A stretch of DNA of 64,000 nt from Furfurilactobacillus entadae. GTDB lineage: Bacteria; Bacillota; Bacilli; Lactobacillales; Lactobacillaceae. Below, piece after piece: positions 42,984-51,477 of this stretch. Location of the stretch: contig NZ_BQXN01000010.1 of NCBI RefSeq assembly GCF_045862745.1, positions 1 to 64,000 of the forward strand. Direction: 5' to 3'. Position 1 is the stretch's first letter; each line of letters starts with the position of its first letter. The translations under genes were made by a program, and so were the position numbers. The notes under the pieces were generated by a model that searched no databases, was not told where the DNA came from, and saw only the letters and a list, made by a program, of their open reading frames with translations.

Positions 42984-43412
42984 ATGAGAGATGCACGTGT
43001 ACGTGTGGTTAGTTTAACCATTGCAGCCTGGTTTTTTTATACGATTGTTAACGCGGGGAGTTACTTTGGTTTTGGCGGATCGGCCAGTCAGCAGTGGCCA
43101 GCATTTTTAGCCAATGAGGCGTTGATGATCATTTTAACGTTGATCCCGGTGCTGATGTTTGCCTTTAACTGGCGCTTTTCTGTGTACCCACAATCCCTGG
43201 TCCTCATTATTTTAACGGCGGTCTTGCTGTTGGCGATGATGCGAACATTTACTGAACATGGTGCGATGATTGCAAAGGTAGTGATCGACCTCTTTGCGGT
43301 TATTGGGTTGATTACCAACTTTGAAGCCTTTGTCGCAGGGGCGCGTTTCCGGCACGATTATGAGGAAAACAACCAGATTTGGGTTGAACGCGAAGAAAAG
43401 TCGCACCATTAA
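42984..43412 (+). CDS. Small polytopic membrane protein of unknown function
   Basis: This 142-residue protein has four predicted helices (for example AAWFFYTIVNAG, LMIILTLIPVLMFAF, LVLIILTAVLLLAM, VVIDLFAVIGLI) and a charged C-terminal tail. I do not recognise the family. It starts 15 bp after lplA with AGAAAGGG and is followed 23 bp later by another unrecognised gene, so the three are probably co-transcribed. Confidence 0.75.
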   Translation: MRDARVRVVSLTIAAWFFYTIVNAGSYFGFGGSASQQWPAFLANEALMIILTLIPVLMFAFNWRFSVYPQSLVLIILTAVLLLAMMRTFTEHGAMIAKVVIDLFAVIGLITNFEAFVAGARFRHDYEENNQIWVEREEKSHH

Positions 43413-43435
43413 AAGAGAAACGGGAGTCAGAACGA

Positions 43436-43936
43436 ATGAAAATTAACATCGCTGATTTTTTGACAGCACTGGAAGAAGAAACGTACGCCGCAACGTCTGG
43501 CATCACAACGTTTGATGAATTAACTGCTGATCCAGCCATGATCATGACGGGAAGTTTGGCGTTTGCACAAGAACAGTTGCAGGACGGAAAGTTGGTTCAA
43601 ACGCGCTTTGATGTAACAGGGTACCATGATGAACCCATCAACATCCGGTTAGAAAGTTCTGTTATCAACTTGCCGTTTGCTTATGCAAAGGAAATTGATA
43701 AAATGCTGGATTCTGATGAGGAGCGTGAGGTGAACCTTTACCTCATCTTCGATTCACCAGCAATTAACGTTTCTAAAATGCGGATTGATCTAATTAGTTC
43801 CGTTCAGGCCTTTTTGGACGATCCGGAGACTGTAGCCGAACGGGTGACAGATTGGGTTCGAGAACAACTGAACCAGTTGGCACAACGGGCCGCCGCAGCT
43901 GAAGAAGCTGACACGGATGAACCAGAAGCTGATTAA
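43436..43936 (+). CDS. Conserved-looking acidic cytoplasmic protein of unknown function
   Basis: This 166-residue acidic protein begins MKINIADFLTALEEE and has no membrane segment. A beta-rich middle (LVQTRFDVTGYHDEPINIRL) is followed by a helical, Ala/Glu/Gln-rich C-terminus (LNQLAQRAAAAEEA). No family is recognised. Third gene of the lplA unit, ribosome binding site GGGAGTCAG, followed by a strong terminator. Confidence 0.75.
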   Translation: MKINIADFLTALEEETYAATSGITTFDELTADPAMIMTGSLAFAQEQLQDGKLVQTRFDVTGYHDEPINIRLESSVINLPFAYAKEIDKMLDSDEEREVNLYLIFDSPAINVSKMRIDLISSVQAFLDDPETVAERVTDWVREQLNQLAQRAAAAEEADTDEPEAD

Positions 43937-43945
43937 CTGAAAATG

Positions 43946-43983
43946 TAAAAAATGTCACGCCAATGTTGGCGTGACATTTTTTC
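43946..43983. terminator. Bidirectional terminator between lplA unit and dedA-like gene
   Basis: AAAAAATGTCACGCCA / TGGCGTGACATTTTTT with a 4-nt loop. Confidence 0.93.
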
Positions 43984-43993
43984 ATTTTGAAGA

Positions 43994-44692
43994 TTACCGG
44001 GCACGAACTGCATCGATCCATTCATGAAGAAAACGGCTTGCTTCGTGGATGACAACCGGAAGAAGGGCAATACCGATACAAATGAAGGTGAAGTAGTTCT
44101 CGACGAATTCGGTTTTGCCGAAGAAGAAGCCAGCGAGGGTTGCGATTAGGATCCACGCTGTGACACCAATGGTATTAAAAACATGGAAATCGTGGCGATC
44201 CATGGCTGTTTCACCAGCAATTAGGGGCATGAACAGGCCAACAATGGGAATGAAGCGCGCGATGATCAAGAAACTACCACCGTACTTTTGAAAGTATTCT
44301 TCAGATTGCGATAAGCGCCGCATGGTCTTTGTTGTTGGTTGGTGATCATCAGGATCAGCTTGTTTTTTAGCCGTGGCTTTCTCCTTGAGGCGCAACCCAG
44401 TCTGATACTTTATGATCGACCCCAAGAGGGTCATGAGGATGAAACCAACCAGGAGAATGTAGATGTTCAGCACCGATTGATGACTGGCAGAAATGGCGCC
44501 GGCCACGAAGAGCAAGGATTGAGCGGGGAGAAAGGAAAAGAGCAGGTAGGCACTTTCAAGAAACAGCACCGCAAAAAGGATGATGTAACCCCAGTAATCG
44601 AGATGGTTTGTCCAGGGAACTAAAAATTTGAGTGGGTTAAAAATAAATTCGAGGACCCAGGCAAGGCGTGTAGATGCAATAAATTTTGTCAT
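43994..44692 (-). CDS. DedA-family membrane protein
   Basis: This 232-residue protein has four to five helices and the DedA signatures LESAYLLFSFLPAQSLL and a conserved Arg region in FLIIARFIPIVGLFMPLIAGETAM. DedA proteins are lipid (undecaprenyl-phosphate or phosphatidylethanolamine) translocators or membrane-homeostasis proteins. The N-terminus in this frame (MTKFIASTRLAWVLEFIFNP) is plausible. The gene diverges from the 44.8 kb non-coding RNA. Confidence 0.92.
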   Translation of the reverse strand: MTKFIASTRLAWVLEFIFNPLKFLVPWTNHLDYWGYIILFAVLFLESAYLLFSFLPAQSLLFVAGAISASHQSVLNIYILLVGFILMTLLGSIIKYQTGLRLKEKATAKKQADPDDHQPTTKTMRRLSQSEEYFQKYGGSFLIIARFIPIVGLFMPLIAGETAMDRHDFHVFNTIGVTAWILIATLAGFFFGKTEFVENYFTFICIGIALLPVVIHEASRFLHEWIDAVRAR

Positions 44693-44735
44693 AATACGGT
44701 TATCATACCGATATTTAGTTAAGTTTCCTAGCGAT

Positions 44736-44764
44736 TTGCGCTTTTATTTTAGAGGTGTTATATT
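44736..44764 (+). promoter_or_regulatory. Promoter of the orphan non-coding RNA
   Basis: -35 TTGCGC (44736-44741), 17-bp spacer, -10 TATATT (44759-44764). Transcription would start near 44771. Confidence 0.65.
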
Positions 44765-44770
44765 ATTGAC

Positions 44771-45026
44771 ATGCGATGAGTCGAGATCAGCCAGACGACA
44801 GTGATGTCGTTCCTCTGCGGAGGCTAGTGGCTATCGAAGTCAGGGGTACGTTTTTCCATCGTATATGGAGTGCTTGATCGTTTGGGTTGTGGAACCCGGC
44901 GGTCTACCCACCGACTACTATTGGGTACTGACGTTCTCAGTTCTTCTTTATTGAAGAGCGACCTTAAGTTCAGAAGGTTAATACTGAACATGCCAACCAA
45001 ACGCCTACGTCTGTAGGCGTTTTTTA
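44771..45026 (+). ncRNA. Structured orphan non-coding RNA, about 255 nt
   Basis: This region has no reading frame but has its own promoter and terminator (AAACGCCTAC / GTAGGCGTTT plus T run, 44999-45026). Predicted hairpins: ACGACA-GTGA-TGTCGT (GNRA loop, 44795-44810), CCTC-TGCG-GAGG (UNCG-like loop, 44812-44823), closed by AGCCA/TGGCT (44789/44828); TCCAT/ATGGA (44855-44869); GGGTT/AACCC (44884-44897); CGGT/ACCG (44900-44913); CTTC/GAAG (44943-44956); GTTCAG/CTGAAC (44968-44989). GTCAG and CTGAC join distant parts. The ends may pair weakly. It is not tmRNA, RNase P or SRP RNA by conserved motifs. 6S RNA is possible but unsupported; it may be a lineage-specific RNA. Confidence 0.6.
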
Positions 45027-45152
45027 TTGGTCATGAAGAATATGTGACTAAATTGCTAACTAATGCGAGGACAGCTTTGGAGAAGCTGTGGTGCCGGCGT
45101 GTATGCTACACTATAAATATAAAAACTATTATGAGTTGTTGCGGGGGTCGAA

Positions 45153-45533
45153 ATGGAATTAAGCAAGATGCACCACATTGGGATTGTGGTTTCAAGTTAT
45201 GCCAGGGCGAAGGATTTTTACATGACCAAACTTGGTTTTCAACTTGTGAGCGAATATGATCGGCCCGTTAAACACGATACGGTAATGATGCTGTGTTCAG
45301 GCACCGTTCAATTAGAACTGTTCATCCGGCCCAATAGTCCGGAGCGGCTGACGTATCCTGAAGCGTTGGGGCTTCGTCACGTGGCGTTTGCCGTGGATGA
45401 TGTGGCCCAAACGGTCATTGAACTCGCTGAACTGGGGGTTAAGGCCGAACCAATTCGCAACGATGAATTTACGGGAAAGGCAATGACCTTCATTCATGAT
45501 CCAGATGGCTTGCCGATTGAACTTCACGAGTAG
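45153..45533 (+). CDS. VOC-family (glyoxalase I-like) protein
   Basis: This 126-residue single VOC module pair has HHIGIVVSSYARAKDFY, LELFIR, HVAFAVDDV and the terminal DPDGLPIELHE, giving the usual His/Glu metal ligands. It resembles YaeR/glyoxalase-like proteins that act on methylglyoxal adducts or other small molecules. A GGGGGTCG ribosome binding site precedes ATG 45153. Its 3' end overlaps the convergent GNAT gene by 44 bp. Confidence 0.88.
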   Translation: MELSKMHHIGIVVSSYARAKDFYMTKLGFQLVSEYDRPVKHDTVMMLCSGTVQLELFIRPNSPERLTYPEALGLRHVAFAVDDVAQTVIELAELGVKAEPIRNDEFTGKAMTFIHDPDGLPIELHE

Positions 45534-45966
45534 TCAGCGGTTGATGGGTCATGCGAATGTGCGGTGTGGTGTTGAAAAGAAACACCTCGCCTGCGGGTTG
45601 GAACCCAAATTTACGGTAGAAATTTTGAACCTGAACCTGTGCCTCAATTTGGATGAGGTAATTTGGGTAGCGTGCGGCAAGGGTTGCCATGACGTGTTGT
45701 AAAAGAACCCGTCCATAGCCCTGGCCACGAACGGCGGGGGTGGTCAGGACACGACCAAACGTAACGGTCGTGCCTTCTGTGAAAATTCGTGCGTATGCAA
45801 CAAGATGATTGTCTTCGTAGTTAAAAAGATGGCGCGCTCGGGGATCAATTTCATCGACTTCTTGGTACACACGGTGCTGATCAACCACGAAAGTTTGGAT
45901 TCTTGCCACCATTATGTCGTATAATTCAGTTGTTGAGAGTTCTGAGAATGATTTTAAAAGCCACAT
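45490..45966 (-). CDS. ElaA-like GNAT N-acetyltransferase
   Basis: This 158-residue protein shows the ElaA signature: ELYDIMVARIQTFVVDQHRVYQEVDEID, the acetyl-CoA loop VRGQGYGRVLL (R/QxxGxG/A) and FYRKFGFQPAGEVF. The substrate is unknown. ATG at 45966 is divergent from a marR gene whose predicted operator lies at 46017-46028. The last 44 bp run antisense to the VOC gene, so transcripts can pair. Confidence 0.9.
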   Translation of the reverse strand: MWLLKSFSELSTTELYDIMVARIQTFVVDQHRVYQEVDEIDPRARHLFNYEDNHLVAYARIFTEGTTVTFGRVLTTPAVRGQGYGRVLLQHVMATLAARYPNYLIQIEAQVQVQNFYRKFGFQPAGEVFLFNTTPHIRMTHQPLTTREVQSASHLDHE

Positions 45967-46016
45967 AAGCGAAGTACCCCTTTTGAATGATTGCGCTCTA
46001 GTATAGGTTTGCTTTA

Positions 46017-46028
46017 TTGCAAATGCAA
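46017..46028 (+). promoter_or_regulatory. Candidate MarR operator between elaA-like and marR genes
   Basis: TTGCA-AA-TGCAA is an inverted repeat 13 bp upstream of the marR ATG, with another TTGC/GCAA pairing beside it. It is placed for autoregulation and control of the divergent acetyltransferase gene. Confidence 0.45.
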
Positions 46029-46041
46029 CAAGGAGTTTACA

Positions 46042-46449
46042 ATGATTGATGAATTAAGGCGGTTGGGTACCTTTTCGAGACGGGCAACGACCAGTGCCAA
46101 CCACGCATTTGCGGCACAAGGATTAAATAATAATCGGTTTCAGTACCTGCTGCGAATTTGCGAACGGCCCGGACTGTTTTTTGACGAATTAGCGACGGAC
46201 ATGGCGGTGGATAGAACCACCAGTTTTCGGGCAGTTCAAAAGTTAATCACGGAAGGCTACGTTGAAAAACGTGCAGATGCCGTTAATAAGAAGGTGCGCC
46301 GGTTATACCCGACGGCGCAAGCACAGGCGTTGTATCCGAGCATTCATGCATTTGAGCGTGGTGTTGCAGAACGGACAATCGGCTCGTTGACGCCTGGTGA
46401 ACAGCAATTACTGGCTGAACTACTGACCAAAATCAATAAGCAGCTGTGA
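46042..46449 (+). CDS. MarR-family transcriptional regulator
   Basis: This 135-residue MarR protein has a winged HTH (LATDMAVDRTTSFRAVQKLITEGYVEKRADAVNKKVRRLYPT, HTH about 45-75 and wing about 80-100). ATG 46042 follows AAGGAG by 6 nt; a TTG at 45991 is rejected. It probably controls itself and the divergent ElaA-like acetyltransferase. Confidence 0.9.
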   Translation: MIDELRRLGTFSRRATTSANHAFAAQGLNNNRFQYLLRICERPGLFFDELATDMAVDRTTSFRAVQKLITEGYVEKRADAVNKKVRRLYPTAQAQALYPSIHAFERGVAERTIGSLTPGEQQLLAELLTKINKQL

Positions 46450-46479
46450 GTGGTTTCCCACCAGCCAATAAGAAAATAA

Positions 46480-46519
46480 TGCACCTGATTCCCGTAACCG
46501 CGGGGATCAGGTGTTTTTT
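46480..46519 (+). terminator. Terminator of the marR gene
   Basis: CACCTGAT / ATCAGGTG stem with inner CCC/GGG, then TTTTTT. Confidence 0.9.
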
Positions 46520-46650
46520 CTGTGAAGGATGGTTGGCGAGCCACCACGCTGATTATTGAAATCATGTGGTCAAGACGCCACACGTGAAAGATTGTGAATT
46601 TTTCTTGCATTGCTGACGTTTGATCGCTGGAAATGAGCTAAAATGGAAAC

Positions 46651-46664
46651 GTTAAGCGCTTACA
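46651..46664 (+). promoter_or_regulatory. cre-like site upstream of the anchored amidase
   Basis: GTTAAGCGCTTACA matches TGWAANCGNTNWCA at 12 of 14 positions and includes the perfect palindrome TAAGCGCTTA. It lies 32 bp before the ATG, so CcpA could act as a roadblock. Confidence 0.45.
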
Positions 46665-46695
46665 TAGAAAACGAACAGCACTGAGGGGTGTGAAA

Positions 46696-48744
46696 ATGCG
46701 GTTTATAAAGAAAGCCATTACAAAGTTAGTTCTATCAACTGCGGTGATCGGTATGATTGCGGCACCGATCGAACCAGCCTTCGCTAGTGACCAACCAACG
46801 GGGACCGAACCAACCACCACAGCGGTTCAGCAACCAGCAGAAACGCCACAAGAAACCACGGCGACGCCAATCAAACAGTCCCAATCGGCTGAAACAACCA
46901 CTACGCCGCCGCAAACCCAGCCGCAATCGGCCGTTTCGATGGCGAATGACGTTCGTAACGGCACCACAACAAGTACAGCGTTGGTGAACCAAACGTTAAC
47001 GTCGATTGATCAGTCCAACCCAACGTTAAACGATGTGATTACCGTGCGAAAAGACGCAGCGCTTCAGGACGCTAAAGCAGATGATGCAACACCGATCAGT
47101 GATCGAACGGCGCCATTTTACGGGGTCCCAATTCTGGTTAAGGGGCTCACCCACACGGTTGCGGGTGAACCGAACACAAATGGTTTACCGTTTGAGGCGG
47201 GAAACGTGACGAATTTTGACAGTCGCTTTGTTAAAAAGATGAAAGATCTTGGCTTTGTGGTTGTTGGACAAACAAATTTTCCGGAGCTAGGCCTGTTTAA
47301 CGTGACAAACTCCAATTTGTACGGGGCAGCTAGTAACCCGTGGGACGTCACGCGGAATCCCGGTGGATCTTCTGGTGGTGCGGCAGCCGCCGTGGCGAAC
47401 GGGACCGTTCCAATTGCACTGGCAAACGACGAGGGTGGTTCCATTCGTATTCCTGCTTCATGGACTGGGGTCGTTGGTTTGAAACCAACCCAGGGAATTT
47501 TAGCCTGGGACAGTAAGACAATCGGGGCCGTCAATTTTGCGGAGACACGGACCATGGCAGATACGGAAACGTTGTTTAATGCGCTTCGGGCTAAACCGGG
47601 AACGGCCCCGTTGCTGAGTGATCTCAAGCAGGTGCCGGTGGCGTATTCGCTTACCTCGCCAGTTGGAACGCCCGTCAGTGATGACGCTAAGGCAGCCGTG
47701 CTGAACACGGTGGCGTTTCTACGGAAGCAGGGGTTCACCGTCGTTGAGAAGGCGGCGCCGGTTGACGGGGTTCAGTTGATGAAACTGTATTATGAGTCGA
47801 GTACCGCGACGGGTAGCATCGCTAACTACCTCTTTAATCAGAAGTTCCATCGCAACCTGATCTGGCAGGACGTGGTTAATAAACAGGTTTCGCCCATCAC
47901 CTACGCGCTGTACCAAGCTTCTTTAAAACAGCAGCAGGCAGACCCGACGTTTACAACAAGACGCCAAACGGAACTCACAAACATTGCGGCACAAATGAGC
48001 GCGTTCCACAAAGAATATCCGCTGTACCTAACGCCAACAACGGCGACGGTGGCGCCGAAAAACATGGAGCCAATTGTTTTGCCGGCCGATGTTGACCGAA
48101 TCGAAACCATGGCGTCATTACCGTTTGATCAGCAAATGGCACTGATTTATGATGCATGGTTATATGGGTTATCAAAAACACCATTTACGCAGTTAGCCAA
48201 TTTATCAGGTGAACCGGCCATTAGTTTACCAACTTATGTGACAACTGGGGGCTTGCCACTCGGAGTTCAGTTTGAGGCAGGCCGCGACCAGGATGATCTT
48301 TTAATGGCCTTAGGAACGTTGTTTGAACAGGCGGGGCTCTTTAAGGAGTGGCCGCAGCCAACGCAACAACCGGAGCCAACCACCAATGGTAACGGCCAAT
48401 CAGCACCAAATTCACAAGGCGGTGCTTCTGCACAGCAACAGCCGACCACAAGTCGTGCCACCAATCCCGGTAACCCAGAAGTTCCCGTGATGAAGCCGGC
48501 GATGGCAGCGGTGGCTACCAGGACGATGTCTCAGCAGGTGTCCTTACAATCAATCACTCCAAGTTCCACGACTGTCGGTGACCCAAATGACGGGCGCTCC
48601 CAGCTGAAGCCGGGAACGCTTCCCCAAACGGGCGAAACGGTCCGCGGCGAAATGACTACGTGGGGCATCTTATTACTATTTGTTGTGGCGTCCCTGGATG
48701 AACGGCGCTTGAAGAAAGTGCGTGATATTGAAAGGGTTCACTAA
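46696..48744 (+). CDS. Secreted, LPxTG-anchored amidase (amidase signature family)
   Basis: This 682-residue protein has a signal peptide (ITKLVLSTAVIGMIAAPIEPAFA, cut near residue 31), a Thr/Gln/Pro-rich linker (about 32-80), then an amidase signature domain. Catalytic elements are visible: the Lys in PILVKG, GGSSGGAAAAVANG with cis-Ser/Ser nucleophile, and GGSIRIPASWTG. The C-terminal region is repetitive and Gln/Thr/Pro-rich, ending in LPQTGE, a hydrophobic helix and RRLKK, a sortase A wall-anchor signal. It would hydrolyse amide bonds outside the cell; substrates of this secreted branch are not known. ATG 46696 fits GAGGGG. Confidence 0.93.
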   Translation: MRFIKKAITKLVLSTAVIGMIAAPIEPAFASDQPTGTEPTTTAVQQPAETPQETTATPIKQSQSAETTTTPPQTQPQSAVSMANDVRNGTTTSTALVNQTLTSIDQSNPTLNDVITVRKDAALQDAKADDATPISDRTAPFYGVPILVKGLTHTVAGEPNTNGLPFEAGNVTNFDSRFVKKMKDLGFVVVGQTNFPELGLFNVTNSNLYGAASNPWDVTRNPGGSSGGAAAAVANGTVPIALANDEGGSIRIPASWTGVVGLKPTQGILAWDSKTIGAVNFAETRTMADTETLFNALRAKPGTAPLLSDLKQVPVAYSLTSPVGTPVSDDAKAAVLNTVAFLRKQGFTVVEKAAPVDGVQLMKLYYESSTATGSIANYLFNQKFHRNLIWQDVVNKQVSPITYALYQASLKQQQADPTFTTRRQTELTNIAAQMSAFHKEYPLYLTPTTATVAPKNMEPIVLPADVDRIETMASLPFDQQMALIYDAWLYGLSKTPFTQLANLSGEPAISLPTYVTTGGLPLGVQFEAGRDQDDLLMALGTLFEQAGLFKEWPQPTQQPEPTTNGNGQSAPNSQGGASAQQQPTTSRATNPGNPEVPVMKPAMAAVATRTMSQQVSLQSITPSSTTVGDPNDGRSQLKPGTLPQTGETVRGEMTTWGILLLFVVASLDERRLKKVRDIERVH

Positions 48745-48747
48745 TTT

Positions 48748-48790
48748 AAAACGACTGACTTTTCGATTTTTCGAGAAGTCAGTCGTTTTA
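48748..48790. terminator. Bidirectional terminator between amidase and glycerate kinase genes
   Basis: AAAACGACTGACTT / AAGTCAGTCGTTTT with a 13-nt loop. Confidence 0.9.
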
Positions 48791-48815
48791 AGTTAGTACG
48801 TGAATTGAAGTAACG

Positions 48816-49961
48816 TTAGTTTAGTTGTGACCGGTAAATCAACCTGGCGACATTTTCTGCGACCGTTGTGAGATTAGTCTGCACCTGACTGATTGCCGTG
48901 GGGAGGTCTTCAACACCGGGAAGAATGCCCATGATGACGTCGATCCCAAGGTCATACAACTGGTCAATGCCGCTGCCAACGTTACCGGCCAGCGCAATCA
49001 CGGTCACGTGATCGCTCACACGATGCGCTGCTTGAGCCGTCCCCATGGGGGTCTTGCCGTACTGCGTTTGAAAATCAATGCCACCTTCACCGGTGAACAC
49101 AAAGTCAGCGTCCGTTGCGCGTTCTTTTAGCCGGGTCATTTCGACCACAATTTCGATTCCCTTTTCCATGTGTGCGTGGGTGAAGGCGAGTAAACCAGCG
49201 CCCAAACCGCCAGCAGCACCGGCTCCGGGGTGGTCGGCGAGGTCGATCTTTAAGCAGTTCTTCAAGACATGGGCATAATGAGTTAGGTTGGCATCTAATT
49301 GAGCGACCATTGCTGGAGTAGCGCCTTTCTGCGGGCCAAACACAACGGCGGCACCAGTCTTGCCCACTAACGGGTTGGTGACGTCTGAGGCAATGCGGAT
49401 GTGGGCGTTTGCCAGTAGCGGATTCATGGCGCTAACGTCAATGGTGGCTAAATCGCGGAGCCCGCCACCACCGCGGCTAATCGGGGTTTCCGCTGCGTCA
49501 AGGAGCTTAGCACCCAGTGCTTCGGCCATCCCCGCGCCACCATCCGTTGTGGCACTGCCGCCGATCCCGATGATGATGTCGGTCAGTCCTTGAGCCAGTG
49601 CATCTGCAATCAATTGACCGGTTCCGTAAGTGGTTGTGATCAGGGGATTTTTCGTTTGCTCGTTAACAAACTGAAGGCCACTAGCAGCTGCCATTTCGAT
49701 GACGGCTGTCTTTCCATCGCCAAGGATGCCGTAGCGTGCTGGAACTGGTTCTTGCAACGGGTTTGAAACAGTAATGGTACGAAATGTGCCGTGAGTGGCA
49801 TCCACTAACGACTGAACGGTACCTTCACCGCCGTCAGCCATGGGGATGTTTTCATAGTTCGCATCCGGGAAAACACGTTTGAGTCCTGCTTCGATGGCAT
49901 CGGCGGCTTCCTTTGCCGTGGCACTCCCTTTAAATGAGTCTGGTGCGATAACAATTTTCAT
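48816..49961 (-). CDS. glxK: Glycerate kinase (GlxK/GarK family)
   Basis: This 381-residue type-I glycerate kinase begins KIVIAPDSFKGSATAKEAADAI and has MADGGEGTVQSL, GIGGSATTDGGAGMA and FTGEGGIDFQTQYGKTP, all typical of the family. It phosphorylates glycerate with ATP so that it can enter lower glycolysis (the family makes 2- or 3-phosphoglycerate). It is 13 bp after a GntP permease gene, so the pair would import and activate glycerate. Confidence 0.94.
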   Translation of the reverse strand: MKIVIAPDSFKGSATAKEAADAIEAGLKRVFPDANYENIPMADGGEGTVQSLVDATHGTFRTITVSNPLQEPVPARYGILGDGKTAVIEMAAASGLQFVNEQTKNPLITTTYGTGQLIADALAQGLTDIIIGIGGSATTDGGAGMAEALGAKLLDAAETPISRGGGGLRDLATIDVSAMNPLLANAHIRIASDVTNPLVGKTGAAVVFGPQKGATPAMVAQLDANLTHYAHVLKNCLKIDLADHPGAGAAGGLGAGLLAFTHAHMEKGIEIVVEMTRLKERATDADFVFTGEGGIDFQTQYGKTPMGTAQAAHRVSDHVTVIALAGNVGSGIDQLYDLGIDVIMGILPGVEDLPTAISQVQTNLTTVAENVARLIYRSQLN

Positions 49962-49974
49962 TTTTTATCCTCCG

Positions 49975-51285
49975 TTAGAACAAAAAGCCATACATGATGG
50001 TGCCAACAATTGTCATGGTGAGTCCAACAGCCGTTTCGTAAGGCACAGACTTCATCCGCCCCTTTAAATCCATGTTCATCGCGTTAGCGGTCACGTGGAA
50101 GTAGTTTCCCTGTGGCAGGTGATCGATCACCGTTGCTCCGGTGTGGACCATCACAGCGGCAGCGAGTGGGGCCGTCCCAAATGCGAGAATTGCCTTGCCA
50201 AACGAACCGGTGGCGAGAATGACCCCCGTTGACGTTGAGGCCGTGGCGGCGGCCATTAGAATTCCGGCGATGGGTGCCAGGAAGGTTCCAGAAATCCCTG
50301 ATAGCTTGATCAAATGGACAATAGCCGCCGGAAGTGTTGACGCGGTGATCAGGCCACCAATGGCACCAGCACCAATTAAAATTAACACAACGTCCGTCAT
50401 CCGTGCCATGCCAGACTTAGTGTAGGCCAAAATCTTTCGCCCCTGGTGCATGGCAAACATGCCGATGATGCCGGCGAGGGGGAGAATGTACATGGCGTCC
50501 ACCTGGAATTTTTCTAAAGCACTGATGTGAAAAATACTGCCAATAGGATTGATCAACAATAAAATAACGGCAATCAATGGGGCCACGATTGCTGACTTAA
50601 ATGAAGGTAAGTCAGCGGGATCGGGGGTTGTGCCCGTGGCCTGGTTAGCCGCAATATCTTCTGCACTGGCAATGGCGCCATGATTCTTTAATAACGTCGC
50701 GAGGAGGACGGCCATTGCTAAGCCAAAGAGTGCCGGAATAAAGTCGGCCACCATGACGGCGCTTAGCTCTAAGTGAAACCCGTGTGCTGCCGCAATGGTA
50801 TTAGGATTGGGTGAAATGATGTTGCCAGCCTTGCCACCGCCGGATAGGGCAACTAGCAACGCAAGTTTAGAAATTTTCATACGGCTACCAACTTCTAGTG
50901 CAATCGGAGCCACGATCAATACAGCGACGGGAATAAACACACCAACGGCCGTAATGATCATGGTTGACAGGGCCAATGAAAAAATGGCAAGGCCCTCACC
51001 AAATTGATTAACGATTGTTTTGGCGATGGTGTTGGCAGCGCCGGATTCCATCATGACCCCAGCTAAAACGCCGGCAGCCAAAACGCGGACTACCGTACCC
51101 ATCACACTTTGGGTCCCAGCAACCACAATGTTTGTTGTTTGAACCAGGTTGGCGCCACCGATGACGGCCCCAACGATTGTTCCAAGTAATAATGAATAGA
51201 CCGGATTGAGTTTTCGTAAAATCAGAAAGATCGCTAACGCCAGGCCGATAACCGCCCCAAGCCAGCTAACCGTTACGTTTGCCAC
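49975..51285 (-). CDS. GntP-family permease (gluconate/glycerate:H+ symporter-like)
   Basis: This 436-residue carrier has about 12-14 helices. GntP hallmarks include SGGGKAGNIISPNPNTIAAAHG and MAAATASTSTGVILATGSFG. GTG 51285 has GGAGG 8 nt upstream, so a longer reading to 51357 is not needed. With glycerate kinase downstream, glycerate or another sugar acid is the likely substrate. A cre-like site (51330-51343) lies upstream, so the operon may be under CcpA control. Confidence 0.92.
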   Translation of the reverse strand: MANVTVSWLGAVIGLALAIFLILRKLNPVYSLLLGTIVGAVIGGANLVQTTNIVVAGTQSVMGTVVRVLAAGVLAGVMMESGAANTIAKTIVNQFGEGLAIFSLALSTMIITAVGVFIPVAVLIVAPIALEVGSRMKISKLALLVALSGGGKAGNIISPNPNTIAAAHGFHLELSAVMVADFIPALFGLAMAVLLATLLKNHGAIASAEDIAANQATGTTPDPADLPSFKSAIVAPLIAVILLLINPIGSIFHISALEKFQVDAMYILPLAGIIGMFAMHQGRKILAYTKSGMARMTDVVLILIGAGAIGGLITASTLPAAIVHLIKLSGISGTFLAPIAGILMAAATASTSTGVILATGSFGKAILAFGTAPLAAAVMVHTGATVIDHLPQGNYFHVTANAMNMDLKGRMKSVPYETAVGLTMTIVGTIMYGFLF

Positions 51286-51329
51286 AATGTGTACCTCCAA
51301 TAAGGGTTTAAGTTCATTCTTAGCATAAA

Positions 51330-51343
51330 ATAAAGCGGTTACA
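51330..51343 (-). promoter_or_regulatory. cre-like site upstream of the glycerate operon
   Basis: ATAAAGCGGTTACA fits the cre consensus at 12 of 14 positions, 45 bp before the GntP start. Confidence 0.4.
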
Positions 51344-51477
51344 TTTTGTAGTGCCATCGCGGCGTGACCGATGGTATTTTTTTGTCATGCGCCACATTCA
51401 ACCGTTCATTTGGGCTTACTGTGGCGCAAACTTCTCACCTGAAAAGGATATGAAATTACCCGAACGGGTGGGCTAAA

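Noticed and set aside
44771..45026. T-box leader or classical riboswitch
   Set aside because: There is no AGGGTGGNACCGCG box and no aptamer signature; the element ends in its own terminator 126 bp before an unrelated VOC gene.
47118..47738. A 206-codon frame antisense to the amidase
   Set aside because: It lies fully within the catalytic domain of a well-supported gene and has no start signal or recognisable domain.
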